The position numbers and the translations under genes were made by a program. From Naegleria lovaniensis (taxonomy: Eukaryota; Heterolobosea; Eutetramitea; Acrasida; Naegleriidae), in assembly GCF_003324165.1 (NCBI RefSeq), contig NW_025407825.1, forward strand, positions 682,001 through 746,000: 64,000 bases of DNA, written 5' to 3'. A model generated the notes under the pieces. It was given only the letters and a program-made list of their open reading frames with translations. It searched no databases and was not told the DNA's origin. This document shows positions 31,573-42,393 of the stretch, piece by piece (position 1 is the first letter of the stretch; each line of letters begins with the position of its first letter).

Positions 31573-31737
31573 TCAGAATTCCAGCACATTAATATCCTGA
31601 GTAAATGGTTTACCATCAGTTCTAAAAATATCAACCCAAAAGCCACATCTTGGAACATATGAAAGGGAGTGGAATAATTATCCCAATCATTTCTTCAAAT
31701 TTTTTCAACTCGCTTCTTGAATGTCTTTGTTGTCGTT

Positions 31738-34700
31738 CTAGAAAATTATTTCAGTTTCGTTAAGAATGTTGATCAATTTTGTTGCAATTCCTCTATTTGA
31801 AATCTCAGTTCGTATTATTCTCTGCATATCTTTCTTGTTTTTAAAACCTGTGGATGGTCGTGATTTCATCACATATTTTGCCATTTGTTCATCTAGTCTA
31901 GGAAAACTTTGTAACTCTGACGCATTCACCTCATTAATGTGAAGAATTTGTTTGCTACAAAAGAACTTCATGCTATCTGCAAAAATACCAAAATATTTTG
32001 CAAAGTTAGTCTTGTCAACGATAATTACATTGTCTGGAATGTTCTTAGGAAGGTCTGTAATAGGTTTTCCACTCATTATGACCGTAATATTTGTAGTCTT
32101 TGATTTCGTATTAAAGTACAATTTCTTATTCATTTCTATTTCAATAGAAATGTTTTCAAATGTTTCACTAGATTTTTTAGAGTCAGCCCATTTGCATTGA
32201 ATATGAAAAACTAGAATATCGTTAGGTGAGTCTTGTAATTTTAAACCAATTATTAACACATCCCCAGCTTGAGCAGAGGCTGCGTTTTTGATGATTGTAC
32301 AATCTGTAACCTTTGTTAAATCCAACAGACCATTAGTGGTATCAATTTTCTCATTCAAGGTACCTTGAATTTGATGTTTAGCGGTGCATTGTTTACAGTT
32401 TTGTATTTGTTTCAATGTGAGTTTAGCAGTTTTCTCTGACATGTTAGCAAATGGAAACAGCTCGTTCAATGATAAGTTTGATCTATTTGAAAGCAAATTA
32501 AAAAATAAATAAAGATAATCATGGACATGGTCTTCCCAAGAAAATCCACACACTTTTCTTTCAGTAGATAAAAATAACTTTTCAAAAATCGGTCGTAATT
32601 GCTGATCAATCATCGAGTACATCAATACTGGAGGATAGGTACAGGTAAAATTTGACGAATTATGGGCGAGGTCTAACATGATAAAGCCCAAATTTTCAGC
32701 GTCAGAGAAAGTGAAATTAATAGAGCGGATAATATTGTCCTTTTTGAGTACCGTTTGTCGAGTTAAAATATAGGCCACCAAATTTTGAGCAATATTGTTA
32801 TTCATGGTGAATGAGTATTTTTGTCTCAGATTAGATGCTGAAGTTTCATAGGCAGTCCGTGCTGTAGGTTCTGTTTGAGTTACATATTGCTCAAGATAAT
32901 ATTCTAAACCTCTTGGAAATCCAGAAAAGAGTCGCAAGTAATGTCTAAACTCAACATCGGTCCTCCAATTCCTCAGTTTAGGATGAGTGTTCGATAAATC
33001 ATCAATAACCGTAGCAACGTTCAGAGAAGACAGCAATGCATTAACTGGAACAAAAAGTGGAGTGTAAGTACTACCAAGCAGGTTTCTATGTAAAACGTTG
33101 TGATATGTGCCGGCTAATAACGGAAATAATCTCCAATAGTCGGGTTGTGGGTTTTGTAATAAACTGCCCAAATATGACATAAATGCACGCAAGGGGTTGT
33201 GTTGTTTTTCAGTATGATTAGTATCTATTTGATGAGCCTCATCAATCGCAACAAAGAAATCAATATTATCCTTCTCCAACAAACTGGTAATAGCACCCAA
33301 TACCTCATTCAGATCTAGTATTTGATTTTCAAAAGTAGCAACCCAATTGCTTACAATACCTAAGAAATTCTCTTTTTTTCCATTGATGTGACATATGAAT
33401 GAAAATACAATTCTAATAATAAATGATTGAGTAATGTCTAATTGTCTATCTTTTTCTGTTGCAGTGATGGCAGTACCATTTCCAAAAGAAACGAATAAAG
33501 GATAACAAGTAACCTGTTCTCTAAAATGTTTACGATATAAATTGAATCCAATCTCTTTCAGTAGCCTTGATTTACCTACACCTGGAGCTGCTGCAATGAA
33601 TGGAATTATAATGTTCTTTTTGTCCAAATCTAACCCTTTTTGATCAATTAGTGACGAATATTGCTTATAATTGTCAACAATAATCTTGGTACTTTGTTCT
33701 CTATCCACAAACGTAAAATTTGTTCCAAAACTGCTGAGTAAAATATTCGAAATAGATTCAATGTTAGAGATAGCTTTTGGTGGTGATGTTGTAAATTGTT
33801 GAATAAATTGTTGTATCTTCTTTTGTTTTGATTGCACTGTTTTCGATTTTCAGTTTGTACATTAATATTGTTATAATTATCCAAATTACATACGTTTCAA
33901 AGTGGTTGTCAATAATGGTACCTGTATCTTATCTTGTGCTATCAAGACAGATTTTACCCAATCCACTAAATGTTTGCCAGTAGATGAGTCAATTTCCATT
34001 CCGAGAACTTTTTTCACTAAATCGGCATCAGTTAATGCACTCCCATCTTGTTCACTTTTACACAATTCATATACAATCTTTGATAGAGATGAGCCATCAA
34101 ATCCTTTCTTGTACAATGGTTCAACTTGATCCATGGTTAAACCAGCACCGCCTTGTAGTGCAGATTGTACTTGGTTCTTGTCCCACAAACCAAAAAGCTT
34201 GGACATTAATGTATTGTTGACCCAATTCACAACAGTTTCACAAGCATCAGAAAGACGAGGATTAATCATGCCAGTATTGTCTTTGAATCTGCTTTGAAGT
34301 TTTTCAAGAGCATAATTGTAATTGTCTCTCTTGATATCTTCAACAATATTAGCAAGAGAGGTCCCTTTGAAACTGGCATCATATAAAGGCTTCACATCTT
34401 CAACGGTCAGTGATGCTCCGCCATCAAATTTCTTCATACAAAGCAGAGAAGCAACTTGTTGTGCTGTCCATTCCTCGTAATTGTTAAACGCAAGCACCAC
34501 GGATAGTTGATTGGAAGAATCGTTAACAGTTGGTTGTTGTGGTGGACTGACCGAAACACCACTGCTCTGATCCTTCAACAACCGTGCCAACATGTGGAAG
34601 GAACGTGATGTATTGTTATCATCAAATACAGTGGATTGGGAACATGTTGGATTGGTAGAATTATTGTTCTTCACGTATGCGGGCCCAGCACCACCAAAAA

Positions 34701-34812
34701 CTAATTTATCTGAAAACAATTTGGAGAAACAAGTTGAGATTGGTGATCCGCAAAGCGAGCCTTTAACTGCTGATGAAGTAGTGCGGCTCCAACGGAATAA
34801 ATGGCGTTTCAT
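31738..34812 (-). CDS. Crinkler-like protein: tandem SAM-like repeats, P-loop NTPase and nuclease-like domain
   Basis: Two exons (34812-33894, 33836-31738) with a 57-base intron (donor GTATGT, acceptor AAACAG) give 1005 residues. The N-terminus is basic and Ser/Cys-rich. Residues about 110-300 hold two related helical repeats (FDGGASLTVEDVKPLYDASF and QGGAGLTMDQVEPLYKKGFD, each then G(T/S)SLxxIV). A P-loop NTPase follows: Walker A AAPGVGKSRLLKE near 390 and Walker B FFVAIDEAHQI near 502. The C-terminal part has GDVLIIG and VFHIQCKW near 850, like the D...(E/Q)xK core of restriction-endonuclease-fold nucleases. A P-loop NTPase plus such a nuclease is typical of Crinkler-type proteins of oomycetes and other eukaryotes. 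The SAM-like head is unusual. Activity is inferred, not shown. Confidence 0.68.
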
Positions 34813-35121
34813 GGTGGGCTTATTTTTTCTTTTCGCTGACCTTTCTTCCTAACAGCGGATGAAAAAATTAAAGAATGAAATTTTAGTTTTCAAACTGTCT
34901 AACAAAAGTTAAAGTCAAATCGAAGAGTTCAATTCAAATAGTTTTTTCTTTTTTACAACAAGAAATAGGTAGAATAAGGCACGAGTGATAGCCTTAATAC
35001 AACAACTAAAATCTCCAACAAGTTATTATCTATTTATTGTGATGTGCGTCACAAAGCAACATTCAAATGAAAGTTAATAAATAAAAGGAATAGGCATGCA
35101 ACAAGGTCACTACGTGTCTCA
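34813..35121. other. spacer with the intact alpha-glucosidase 3' flank
   Basis: Contains 34994-35092, the counterpart of 31080-31173. The rest is AT-rich and without a gene. Confidence 0.6.
34994..35092. repeat. direct repeat, right copy (partner 31080-31173)
   Basis: Shares AATACAACAACTAAAAT, the block CACAAAGCAACATTCAAATG and AAAGTTAATAAATAAAAGGA with 31080-31173, in the same orientation. It lies just downstream of the GH31 stop codon. Confidence 0.85.
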
Positions 35122-35769
35122 TTAACAAGTCTCGAAAACAATCTTCCATGATGTAGACAAGCTCAATGATAAATTTTGAATGAATAATCGGCCAATATTT
35201 GACTCAAATCCATACCATGACCATGGCTGGCCATTCACACTCAATGAACAAATACTGCGACCCTGAACACCAAGGGTCATAATTGAAGTCATTGAAAGCT
35301 TGCTCGATTCAGTGTAACCATTCACAACAGGTGTTGCTTGAATCACATATTGGGAGGAAGAGGCACGCGTGGAGTTGAATGATATCATTGCATAATTTCC
35401 ACTCACAATGGAATCAATGGATTCTCCATCGTCTAAGAAGAGATAACCTTGAGCTTTTTGATTCGAATCCAAAGCAACTACTAAATTATAAGGATTGAAT
35501 TTCTGTTGGGCAGTACTCAAACCTGGTGTTTGTTTTGGAATAATGTATCCACCTCGAATATGAATTGGCATGGTATCCAATGGAGCATTAACATCAGCAT
35601 ATCCATCCGTTCCAGGAGACACTTGTTGACCTCCATAGTAATCATACCAAATCGACGAAGAAGGGAAATAAGCATGAACCATGGTCTGCTGGTAATACAA
35701 GACAGGTGACACGAGCAAAGCATCTCCAAACAAGAATTGTTCACTAATACTATATACTTGGGGAAGTGC

Positions 35770-38296
35770 CACTAATTACACTTTTTAGTTGCTGGAGGGG
35801 GTGGAGGCAATTTCATCGGTGAAACCGATGAAATTGCATCCCGCCTTCAGTTCCCACCAAAACTAAACGTTCAAATTTAATTAATTTAAAATAATAATTA
35901 TTATTAATAAAGTGAATAAATATTTACCTCATGTATGGCTTTAATAACAAGAACAAAACAAATGGTGAAACGTCAAACCTTACTCGCTCCAATCAAGAAA
36001 CAGATTCCAGTAGATTTTTACACAAGTGAAGAAAATCTTGACCAATATCAACTCTTCATGAATAGGTATTGCTTTCTCACAATGACAAGGCTTCAAATAA
36101 TTCCATCTCAAAAGCAAGCAATTCATTCAGCTGGAGCACGTTTGTATCAACAAATCAAAAACCACTCAGAACTTCTCGATGCAATTACTGATGTTCACTC
36201 AAACCTATTCACAACATCACATGAAGAATTCACAGTCCTATCTAAATCTGGTCGTGAATGGCTGGAGCAAAGGACTAGCAAGAGAGGTCGAGTTACAAAG
36301 CAAGACCAACTGCGTAAATCAATACAAGACCTTCAGTTACAAAGAAGTAACATACTTGAATTGAAATCCTCAACTCAGGATGAGGTGTTGTTGGCAGAAT
36401 ATGACAAACAATTGCAAGAACTGGACTTCAAAACACTTGACAAAAAGCAAGCGATTGCATATCTCGAAAGGAAAGCAGCTGAACAAAGGATCCGTAGACA
36501 CAACAGCAGCACGAACAAAATTGAAAAGAAGAGAGGACGTCCACGGAAAGCATCAGGAATGGCTCAAAGACTTCAAGCAGTAGTTGAAGGAACTGGTATT
36601 GCCTCTGCATCAGAGAGAAGAAGAGATTCATTTGTTCACACTCCTATGAACGGTGTTGATTTGGTTAAAGAAGCAAACGCTAAATTATCAGAAGAAGGAT
36701 TTCGTCCTTACAGCAGGTCTGGAATGTTACGGTATGTCGTTCCAAGGTGCAAAAGTAGTCGAGAGGGTAAACGACATGACTCTGAAGCTACTGTTAAACT
36801 TACCAAACCGTCAAACGACCTGACTGAGGAACATGTTGATCTACATGCTACCCATTCTCTCAACAAATACATCAAGCAGTTGTGTTGTCTATTGCCTGAA
36901 GAAAGTACAGCTATTTCTTTGGATGAAAAAGCGAAAATACCAACAAAAGGAGCGGCTGTATCGACATCAACACAAATAGCAATGACTTCCAGTAGCAAAG
37001 TTTCACTACCAGACCATGATTTTCCAAAAGGTAAAGAGAATTCAATCACTCCAAATGTTGCTGCATTGTTACGTGCGGTTGTTGGTGGTAATAACAGTCT
37101 TCGTTGGATGGTGGAAAAAGTGTATGTGAGAAGTAGTTCTAACGCCGAGTTTTTGAAGACCACTAGTCGAGATAAGGACAAGATGTTGTGTGATCTGGTT
37201 TTCTTCCTCGAGAAGCTGAAGGAAACCGGAAAGCTTCTTCCGTTATTTTTTTGTAACACTGACAACTGTGTAAACGTTGCTCCCCAGAACCGGAAGGTGC
37301 AGGTGAGGATGTTCTACGTATTCATTTGCTTCGACCTTGACGCTCTCATCCACACATCCTTTGCCGCAGGAGGTAGTAAGTACAATCGTGTTGAGCGATG
37401 TATGGCTCCGCTTTCAAAAGGCTTGGTGGGTGTTATTGATTTGGATGATGAAAGTTTTGCAAGCAAGCAACAGAATCATCATTCAGCTTTAATCAAACTC
37501 ACAAATATCTTCAACCAAAAGGGTGGCAAGGATGTACAGGCGTACTATGCTAGTGTATTCCAACAAGACCGTATTCGAGATTTACCTGGATGGCCATCTT
37601 TTGCTAGCATTGATGCTTTTTTGGAAGGAAAAGATATTACTGATTTGGAAGAAGAGAAGAAGGTGAAGGCAATACTTTTTAAACTCCACACACACTCAGA
37701 GCATGGTAATGGGTTGAACATCTTTTGTCTCCGCAAGTGCAATGATCCAAGTTGCTGTCCACCAAAAAGAGCAACTAAATATTGGGAATTGATGGAAAAG
37801 TTTGATGGTTTCATTCCATCTCCAATCCTCGATGAAAGTAATCCTGGTCATTATTTGTCGTTTGAAAAACGAAACAATGTGGAAGGAGTTAGAATGGATG
37901 AAGGGTTTCCGAGCGTTAAGGATGATGTCAAAACTTGTTCCCTTTGCGATCGTAGAGTCCACTCCGACATTGATTTAACGATTCACATGAAAGTGGTGCA
38001 CCCGAACAAAACCCAAAATCAGCTTGATGGTAGTCTTGACAAGGATGCACGAGTAAATCAAGTCGAGAAAACGCAGTTGGAAGGAAGGTCATTGTCTGCT
38101 CAGATAAACAGCATCGAAAGAAGGGCACAAGAGCAACCTTTGCGAGCTCGGGCAAAGAGACGCTTTTTGAACAAGTGATTCATTTTTAATTAATTAAATT
38201 AAAAATAAATAAAAATTATTTTGAAAAAAAAAATTTTAAATTTGAATTTAATTCCAAAAGCCAAACCCCCCTCCCCCCCATGTTCTGTAATTAGTG
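35770..38296. mobile_element. 2.5-kb DNA transposon inserted in the GH31 gene
   Basis: The ends are an 11-bp perfect inverted repeat, CACTAATTACA. G-rich tracts follow in the subterminal part of both ends on the outward-reading strand. A 14-bp palindrome with a 3-base loop (GCAATTTCATCGGT and its complement) lies at about 35814-35844. The flanks show GC on both sides, too short to be a sure target duplication; the three bases on each side differ. Inside is one long intact ORF, 35935-38178. The CACTA start recalls the EnSpm/CACTA superfamily, but the encoded protein does not resemble its usual transposase, so I leave the superfamily open. Confidence 0.85.
35935..38178 (+). CDS. DDE-like transposase with C-terminal C2H2 zinc finger
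   Basis: Single intact ORF, 747 residues, opposite in direction to the GH31 gene that hosts it. Residues 1-330 are basic and helical with an AT-hook-like KKRGRPRKASG near 200. The catalytic core shows three acidic positions in the expected order: AISLDEKAKIP near 325 (the DxKA type first strand), LFFCNTDNCVN near 440, and AAGGSKYNRVERCMAPLSKG near 485. A cluster CRKCNDPSCCPPKR near 605 and a classical finger CSLCDRRVHSDIDLTIHMKVVH (CxxC...HxxxxH, about 665-688) could bind zinc. I infer a cut-and-paste transposase. It is unbroken, so the element may still be active. Confidence 0.75.
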   Translation: MALITRTKQMVKRQTLLAPIKKQIPVDFYTSEENLDQYQLFMNRYCFLTMTRLQIIPSQKQAIHSAGARLYQQIKNHSELLDAITDVHSNLFTTSHEEFTVLSKSGREWLEQRTSKRGRVTKQDQLRKSIQDLQLQRSNILELKSSTQDEVLLAEYDKQLQELDFKTLDKKQAIAYLERKAAEQRIRRHNSSTNKIEKKRGRPRKASGMAQRLQAVVEGTGIASASERRRDSFVHTPMNGVDLVKEANAKLSEEGFRPYSRSGMLRYVVPRCKSSREGKRHDSEATVKLTKPSNDLTEEHVDLHATHSLNKYIKQLCCLLPEESTAISLDEKAKIPTKGAAVSTSTQIAMTSSSKVSLPDHDFPKGKENSITPNVAALLRAVVGGNNSLRWMVEKVYVRSSSNAEFLKTTSRDKDKMLCDLVFFLEKLKETGKLLPLFFCNTDNCVNVAPQNRKVQVRMFYVFICFDLDALIHTSFAAGGSKYNRVERCMAPLSKGLVGVIDLDDESFASKQQNHHSALIKLTNIFNQKGGKDVQAYYASVFQQDRIRDLPGWPSFASIDAFLEGKDITDLEEEKKVKAILFKLHTHSEHGNGLNIFCLRKCNDPSCCPPKRATKYWELMEKFDGFIPSPILDESNPGHYLSFEKRNNVEGVRMDEGFPSVKDDVKTCSLCDRRVHSDIDLTIHMKVVHPNKTQNQLDGSLDKDARVNQVEKTQLEGRSLSAQINSIERRAQEQPLRARAKRRFLNK

Positions 38297-40868
38297 GCTC
38301 CTCCCTTGCTTATCATATGGGAATGCAAAGAAGAGTGGTTTAGCGGCTACACCACCATTCATGTGAACCAATGCATGAGTGGTATAAATGTAAGGAAGTA
38401 ATGAATACCTGTTCAATAAGTATTTTCTTGAAATGTCAGTTGTTTGTTGATCAAATGCAAAAGGTTCTTGAGGTATGTTACCAATGGCATTGTGATTGCG
38501 ACTGAATGGATAGAGTGATCCTAATTGCATCCATCGAATTAAGAGCTCTTTTGTGGTATCACCATTGAAACCGCCAATATCTGAACCGACATGTGCAAAA
38601 CCAAACATACTATTCAAAAGAATGGACGCAATGGACGTTTTCATACTTTCGAATGTGCTGTCATTGTCTCCAGTCCAATGAGATACATAGTGACCACTTC
38701 CAGCAAAGCTACTTCTTGTTAACACAAAAGGTCTCTTGTTGTAATAGGTTTTTAGAGCTTCTGCTGTTGCTTTGGCTTCTAAAAACCCATACAAATTGTG
38801 AGCATTGTAGTGTGTAGTGGCACTCATTCTCGAATCCAAATCAATGGTTTTGTGGAAGAGTGGTTCATTGCTTGCTCCTGGAACAAATGGTGGATAATTA
38901 AGACTATTTTGATTTGGAATAAAGAAGTCTAAGGTTGCTGGTTCGTTCCTGTTGGCATGTAAGGGTGTGAGTAATGTAAACCATCATTCATGTGAAAGAG
39001 AGTTATTGCAAATTACAGTTTTAACAATTTTACACCATCAAATTCAATGTCAATCCAATATGACGACTACTTACATATCAATCCAAAGACCTCCAACTCC
39101 TGCAAGTGACAAAAATCCATGAATGAGTGGCTTCCAATATTGATCTTTACAAATTGGATTGGAAAAGTCAGGGAAATAGCAATTACCTGGCCATACAGTG
39201 TGATTCACATAACTATTTGAGGAGCCTTGCTTGATGAAAATACCAAGAGAAAGACCCAATTCATATGGCTCGTAACTGTTCTTTGTTAAATCCACAATAG
39301 GAATACCAGGATCTACAATGACCACATATTTCCTTCCTTTTTGCTTCAAATCATTGGTGACAAAGTTTCGAACGTCATTAATTGGAAAACGTGTTGGATC
39401 GAATGTGAAATCCCAATATTGATACATGTAATCAATGTCAGTCCACATGGCATCGAGTGGCAATTGATTGTTGTCATAACCTTGAACAACAGCCTTCACT
39501 TCATCCAAAGTTCGATAACCCCATCTACAAATTGAATCATTTAAGGGAATAGGGGTTGGTCAAAATCCCATTATTATCCAGAACGAGTCACGCATTGGCC
39601 AAATATGATGAGAAATTAATTTGAACATGCTTAAAAACAACCTACCTGCATTGATGGAAACCAAAAGCCCACATTGGTGGAAAATGTGGTTTTCCTATAA
39701 TGCTGTGGTATTGTTGAATAACATTCTCAGAGGATGGACCAAGGAAAAAGTAGAAATCCAAAACTCCACCAATCGTTTGATATTGCAAATATTTGGCAGA
39801 AGAGTGATACTCTGTTCTGATGCTCATAGCATTCGAGTTCAAAAGAAAAACTCCATGAGCTTCAGAATTTGGGGTGGCATAGAGATAGAATGGATGACTT
39901 CCATACAAGTTCATTTTCTCTGAATTTCCATTGCTAGGTGAGGGTTAACAATTAACAGATCGATCAAGGAGGAGAGTTTGAAAAATTAGTAAAAATCGGG
40001 TTTTGAACAAACAACACCACAACATGGTTAACAAGTTCATCCGTGCTACTGCAATCATTCATTCTATTACTTACTCATTGTTCCAAATGATAAATTCATT
40101 ATCAGTGATATTCAAACGGAAAGAATCAATGCGTTCTCCCAATCCATAAATATTTGGCTCTCCGCCATAATAATCTGGTGCAAGAGCTGTACCAATACTA
40201 ATGTACTGATCACTGAAAATGAAAGGTCTATTTGTGGTGTCAAAAATTGGTGCCGATTGTCCAACACTTCGACGTATGGTCAAATAGAATGGTTCTCCAA
40301 CCTTGGCGATTGTCACTTGATACTTATTTCCAACAGCTGACTTTTTCAAATTTGTCAAGTTTTCATTCAATACATATTTATCTGCCTGCCATCTCTTCTG
40401 ATCCTTGTCAGTGATTTTAATATGAACAATCGAATCAGTCATGTATGTGACAGTAAATAGCAATTGTGAGATATCATTTCCATAAGGTCCTCCAGTACCA
40501 TTCTTCAATTGCAAAATTCCACTCATTCCCGATGATGTATCAGATCTAGTCATGACAATATATTGGGAAGTGGGAATAGCCCAAGAGAATTTATATGGAT
40601 CATTTCTTTTCACTGTTTGGTCGTGATGAATATTATTTTCAGGTCGAGAAGTAATGACATTGGGTTCTCGTATGGTCCGATCATCAATTTTAATATTTCC
40701 GAATGTTGATGATGCACAAGCAACCACATGAATCATCAGAAGAATCATCGCAATGTTGATAAACAACCGTGATGAAACTGATCCCAACCCGCTGATACTT
40801 TCATACATTTTTTCTGGTTGTGTTGGCGAGGCAACAACAGGCAGCTGAGGCTGTTATTTCCTTTTTGA

Positions 40869-41655
40869 ATGAACATCTCGAAAAAAATTTGTGTTACAGA
40901 AATGTCGAATCTTACCAACGATTCTGTTGTAAATTCTGCAGACCTTGAAGGAAATCAGGCTCTGAATGCGCCCAATCGAATAGAGGAAGAGCCATTGAAA
41001 AGGAACATGAACGTTCCCATCATTTCTTTGACAAAGAGCAATCCGTTAAATCCGTTGAAAGCCTTAGTGGAGCTGGGGCACGTACAGAAAGAGGTAAGCC
41101 TTTCCACTTCGTTTCTGATGAGTTGGGAGCATAAAACATGAATCGTTGATACTATATGGTCAATAGATGATGTCAAATGAATTAGAGTTTGCTCGTATCG
41201 TTGAAGAAGATTTAAATCTTCGGAACCAGTTATTTGAAACTACACTTGAGCTCTCTCATCAAGTAGACTCGTTTATGGGGTTGTTTGAAACATTTATGTC
41301 TGAAAGGAATTTGAGGATGGAACATGAACATATCAGGAGGTCTTTATATGAATTATGCTCTAAAGAAGTTCAAACTGAGGCAACGTTAATGACAACCCTC
41401 AAAGAAGACATCAAAGAAAGAAAAGAAACAAAACCAAAGGAACCAATCTTAACGAAAGAAGCTGAAGATAATCATTTAGATCTGAAGGAATCCACATCTG
41501 CAAACCTTGGCACAACTCCTTCATTCCAGGCAACCCCTCCTCAGACGAAACAAGAAGAGGTTCGTTCGAATCCAATAATTGTTGACCTCCTTTTCTTAGA
41601 CATGAAAATAAGGTCCACCATGAAACAGGGGTTAAAACGTTCTTGGAATCAATGA
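40869..41655 (+). CDS. coiled-coil protein of unknown function
   Basis: Two exons (40869-41093, 41167-41655) with a 73-base intron give 237 residues; an alternative ATG at 40902 would remove 11. I do not recognise the family. The middle (EFARIVEEDLNLRNQLFETT and on to about 135) is strongly helical with heptad-like spacing; the C-terminal half is charged and Pro/Thr-rich. The start codon lies 61 bases from that of the divergent GH31 gene, so the two must share a promoter region. Confidence 0.68.
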
Positions 41656-41738
41656 AAGCATCAAATAAAACAACAAATCGTTGTTGACGCGGTTGTTGAT
41701 GGAAAGCTTTTGTAAAAAGAAAAAAAAATATTCTAAAA

Positions 41739-42083
41739 ATGAGTCAAATGCGTGCAGGTGCGTAAATTTTTCTGCTTGTGTTCGTTGGTCTGAAAGTACT
41801 CGGTCGTCATCATACCATGACATTGCTATTCATTCAACATCTAATATGAATACCGAATTTATGATTCTCGTTTTTCGGATTTTATTTGTTGTTGGACCGC
41901 TTCATCACGGCTTTGTTCAAAATAATCACTACTTTAGGTCTTACCACTAGACCATTCGGATCGTCTTTCTTGGGTTCATTGGTCAAATGCGGTGTTGTTG
42001 GTGGAGGTTTTATGGTTGCTTATGCTTTCATCTGCCCACCAGTTAGAAAGAAGATTTTCGGCGTCTTCTCTGCAAACAAGTAA
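41739..42083 (+). CDS. 54-residue single-pass membrane protein, two exons
   Basis: Exon 1 is only 19 bases (41739-41757), the ATG follows an A-run, the donor is GTGCGT; exon 2 is 41938-42083 after an acceptor ACTTTAG. The join gives MSQMRAGLTTRPFGSSFLG and then one membrane segment (LVKCGVVGGGFMVAYAFICPP) and a basic end (VRKKIFGVFSANK). Size, Gly-rich membrane segment and basic tail are like small subunits of mitochondrial membrane complexes, but I cannot name it. The exon 2 frame has no ATG of its own before the membrane segment, which supports the spliced start. Confidence 0.68.
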
Positions 42084-42393
42084 TTACCACTATGACATTA
42101 ATTCATCATCAAGGATTACATGGAACGATTTGGAAATATTTATCGGATTGTAACTCTTGATTGGAATTGTCAACAAATCCAGATAGGGATGAACATTTTG
42201 TTAAACCAAATTTCAACACATTTTCGAATAGGATTGTCATTAAACTGCTCACAATATTATTTACAATCGTTTTTTACCTGTACAACAAGACACTCTCGGA
42301 ATTGTGATAGGGTCATTCTTTGGATATCCAAGGCAACAAACACACATCAGGAAGACATCCAAATTAAAACTTTATCATCAGACACACAAAAAA
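42084..42393 (+). other. spacer upstream of the TPR gene
   Basis: AT-rich. The TPR gene frame extends in phase to an upstream ATG at 42304, but the ATG at 42394 after an A-run is the more likely start. Nothing else recognised. Confidence 0.45.

Larger units (their letters stand above)
31074..31737. other. spacer with a diverged copy of the alpha-glucosidase gene end and two hairpins
   Basis: Bases 31080-31173 resemble 34994-35092, and 31182-31216 resemble 35281-35315, so this is a deleted copy of the 3' end and flank of the GH31 gene. Two further palindromes follow at 31285-31353 and 31457-31572. No gene is seen. Confidence 0.7.
35122..40808 (-). pseudogene. GH31 alpha-glucosidase, split by a transposon
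   Basis: Coding parts on the minus strand: 40808-40075, 39933-39646, 39524-39075, 38948-38297, then the insertion, then 35769-35122. Introns are 141, 121 and 126 bases. Taking out 35770-38296 leaves 923 codons in one frame. A signal peptide (about 15-32) comes first. Motifs: YGLGERIDSF, MNLYGSHPFYLY, FGFHQCRWGYRTLDEV (across intron 2), the nucleophile WIDMNEPATL near 490 (across intron 3), and the acid/base Asp in SHWTGDND near 585. It is a lysosomal or secreted enzyme releasing glucose from alpha-glucans. The element places a TAA at 38291 inside its own end, cutting the protein at about residue 710, after the catalytic residues but before the C-terminal beta domains. All else is intact, so the insertion looks recent. 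Confidence 0.9.

Noticed and set aside
33648-33884. Separate minus-strand ORF between the two halves of the Crinkler-like gene
   Set aside because: It runs through the 57-base intron in another frame; the spliced join gives one continuous protein.
37545-38155. Minus-strand frames inside the transposon
   Set aside because: Antisense to the transposase zinc-finger region; no start context or domains.
35770-38296. Reading the GH31 insertion as a normal intron
   Set aside because: It begins with CACTAATTACA and ends with its inverse, without a GT donor at the junction, and encodes an intact transposase on the other strand.
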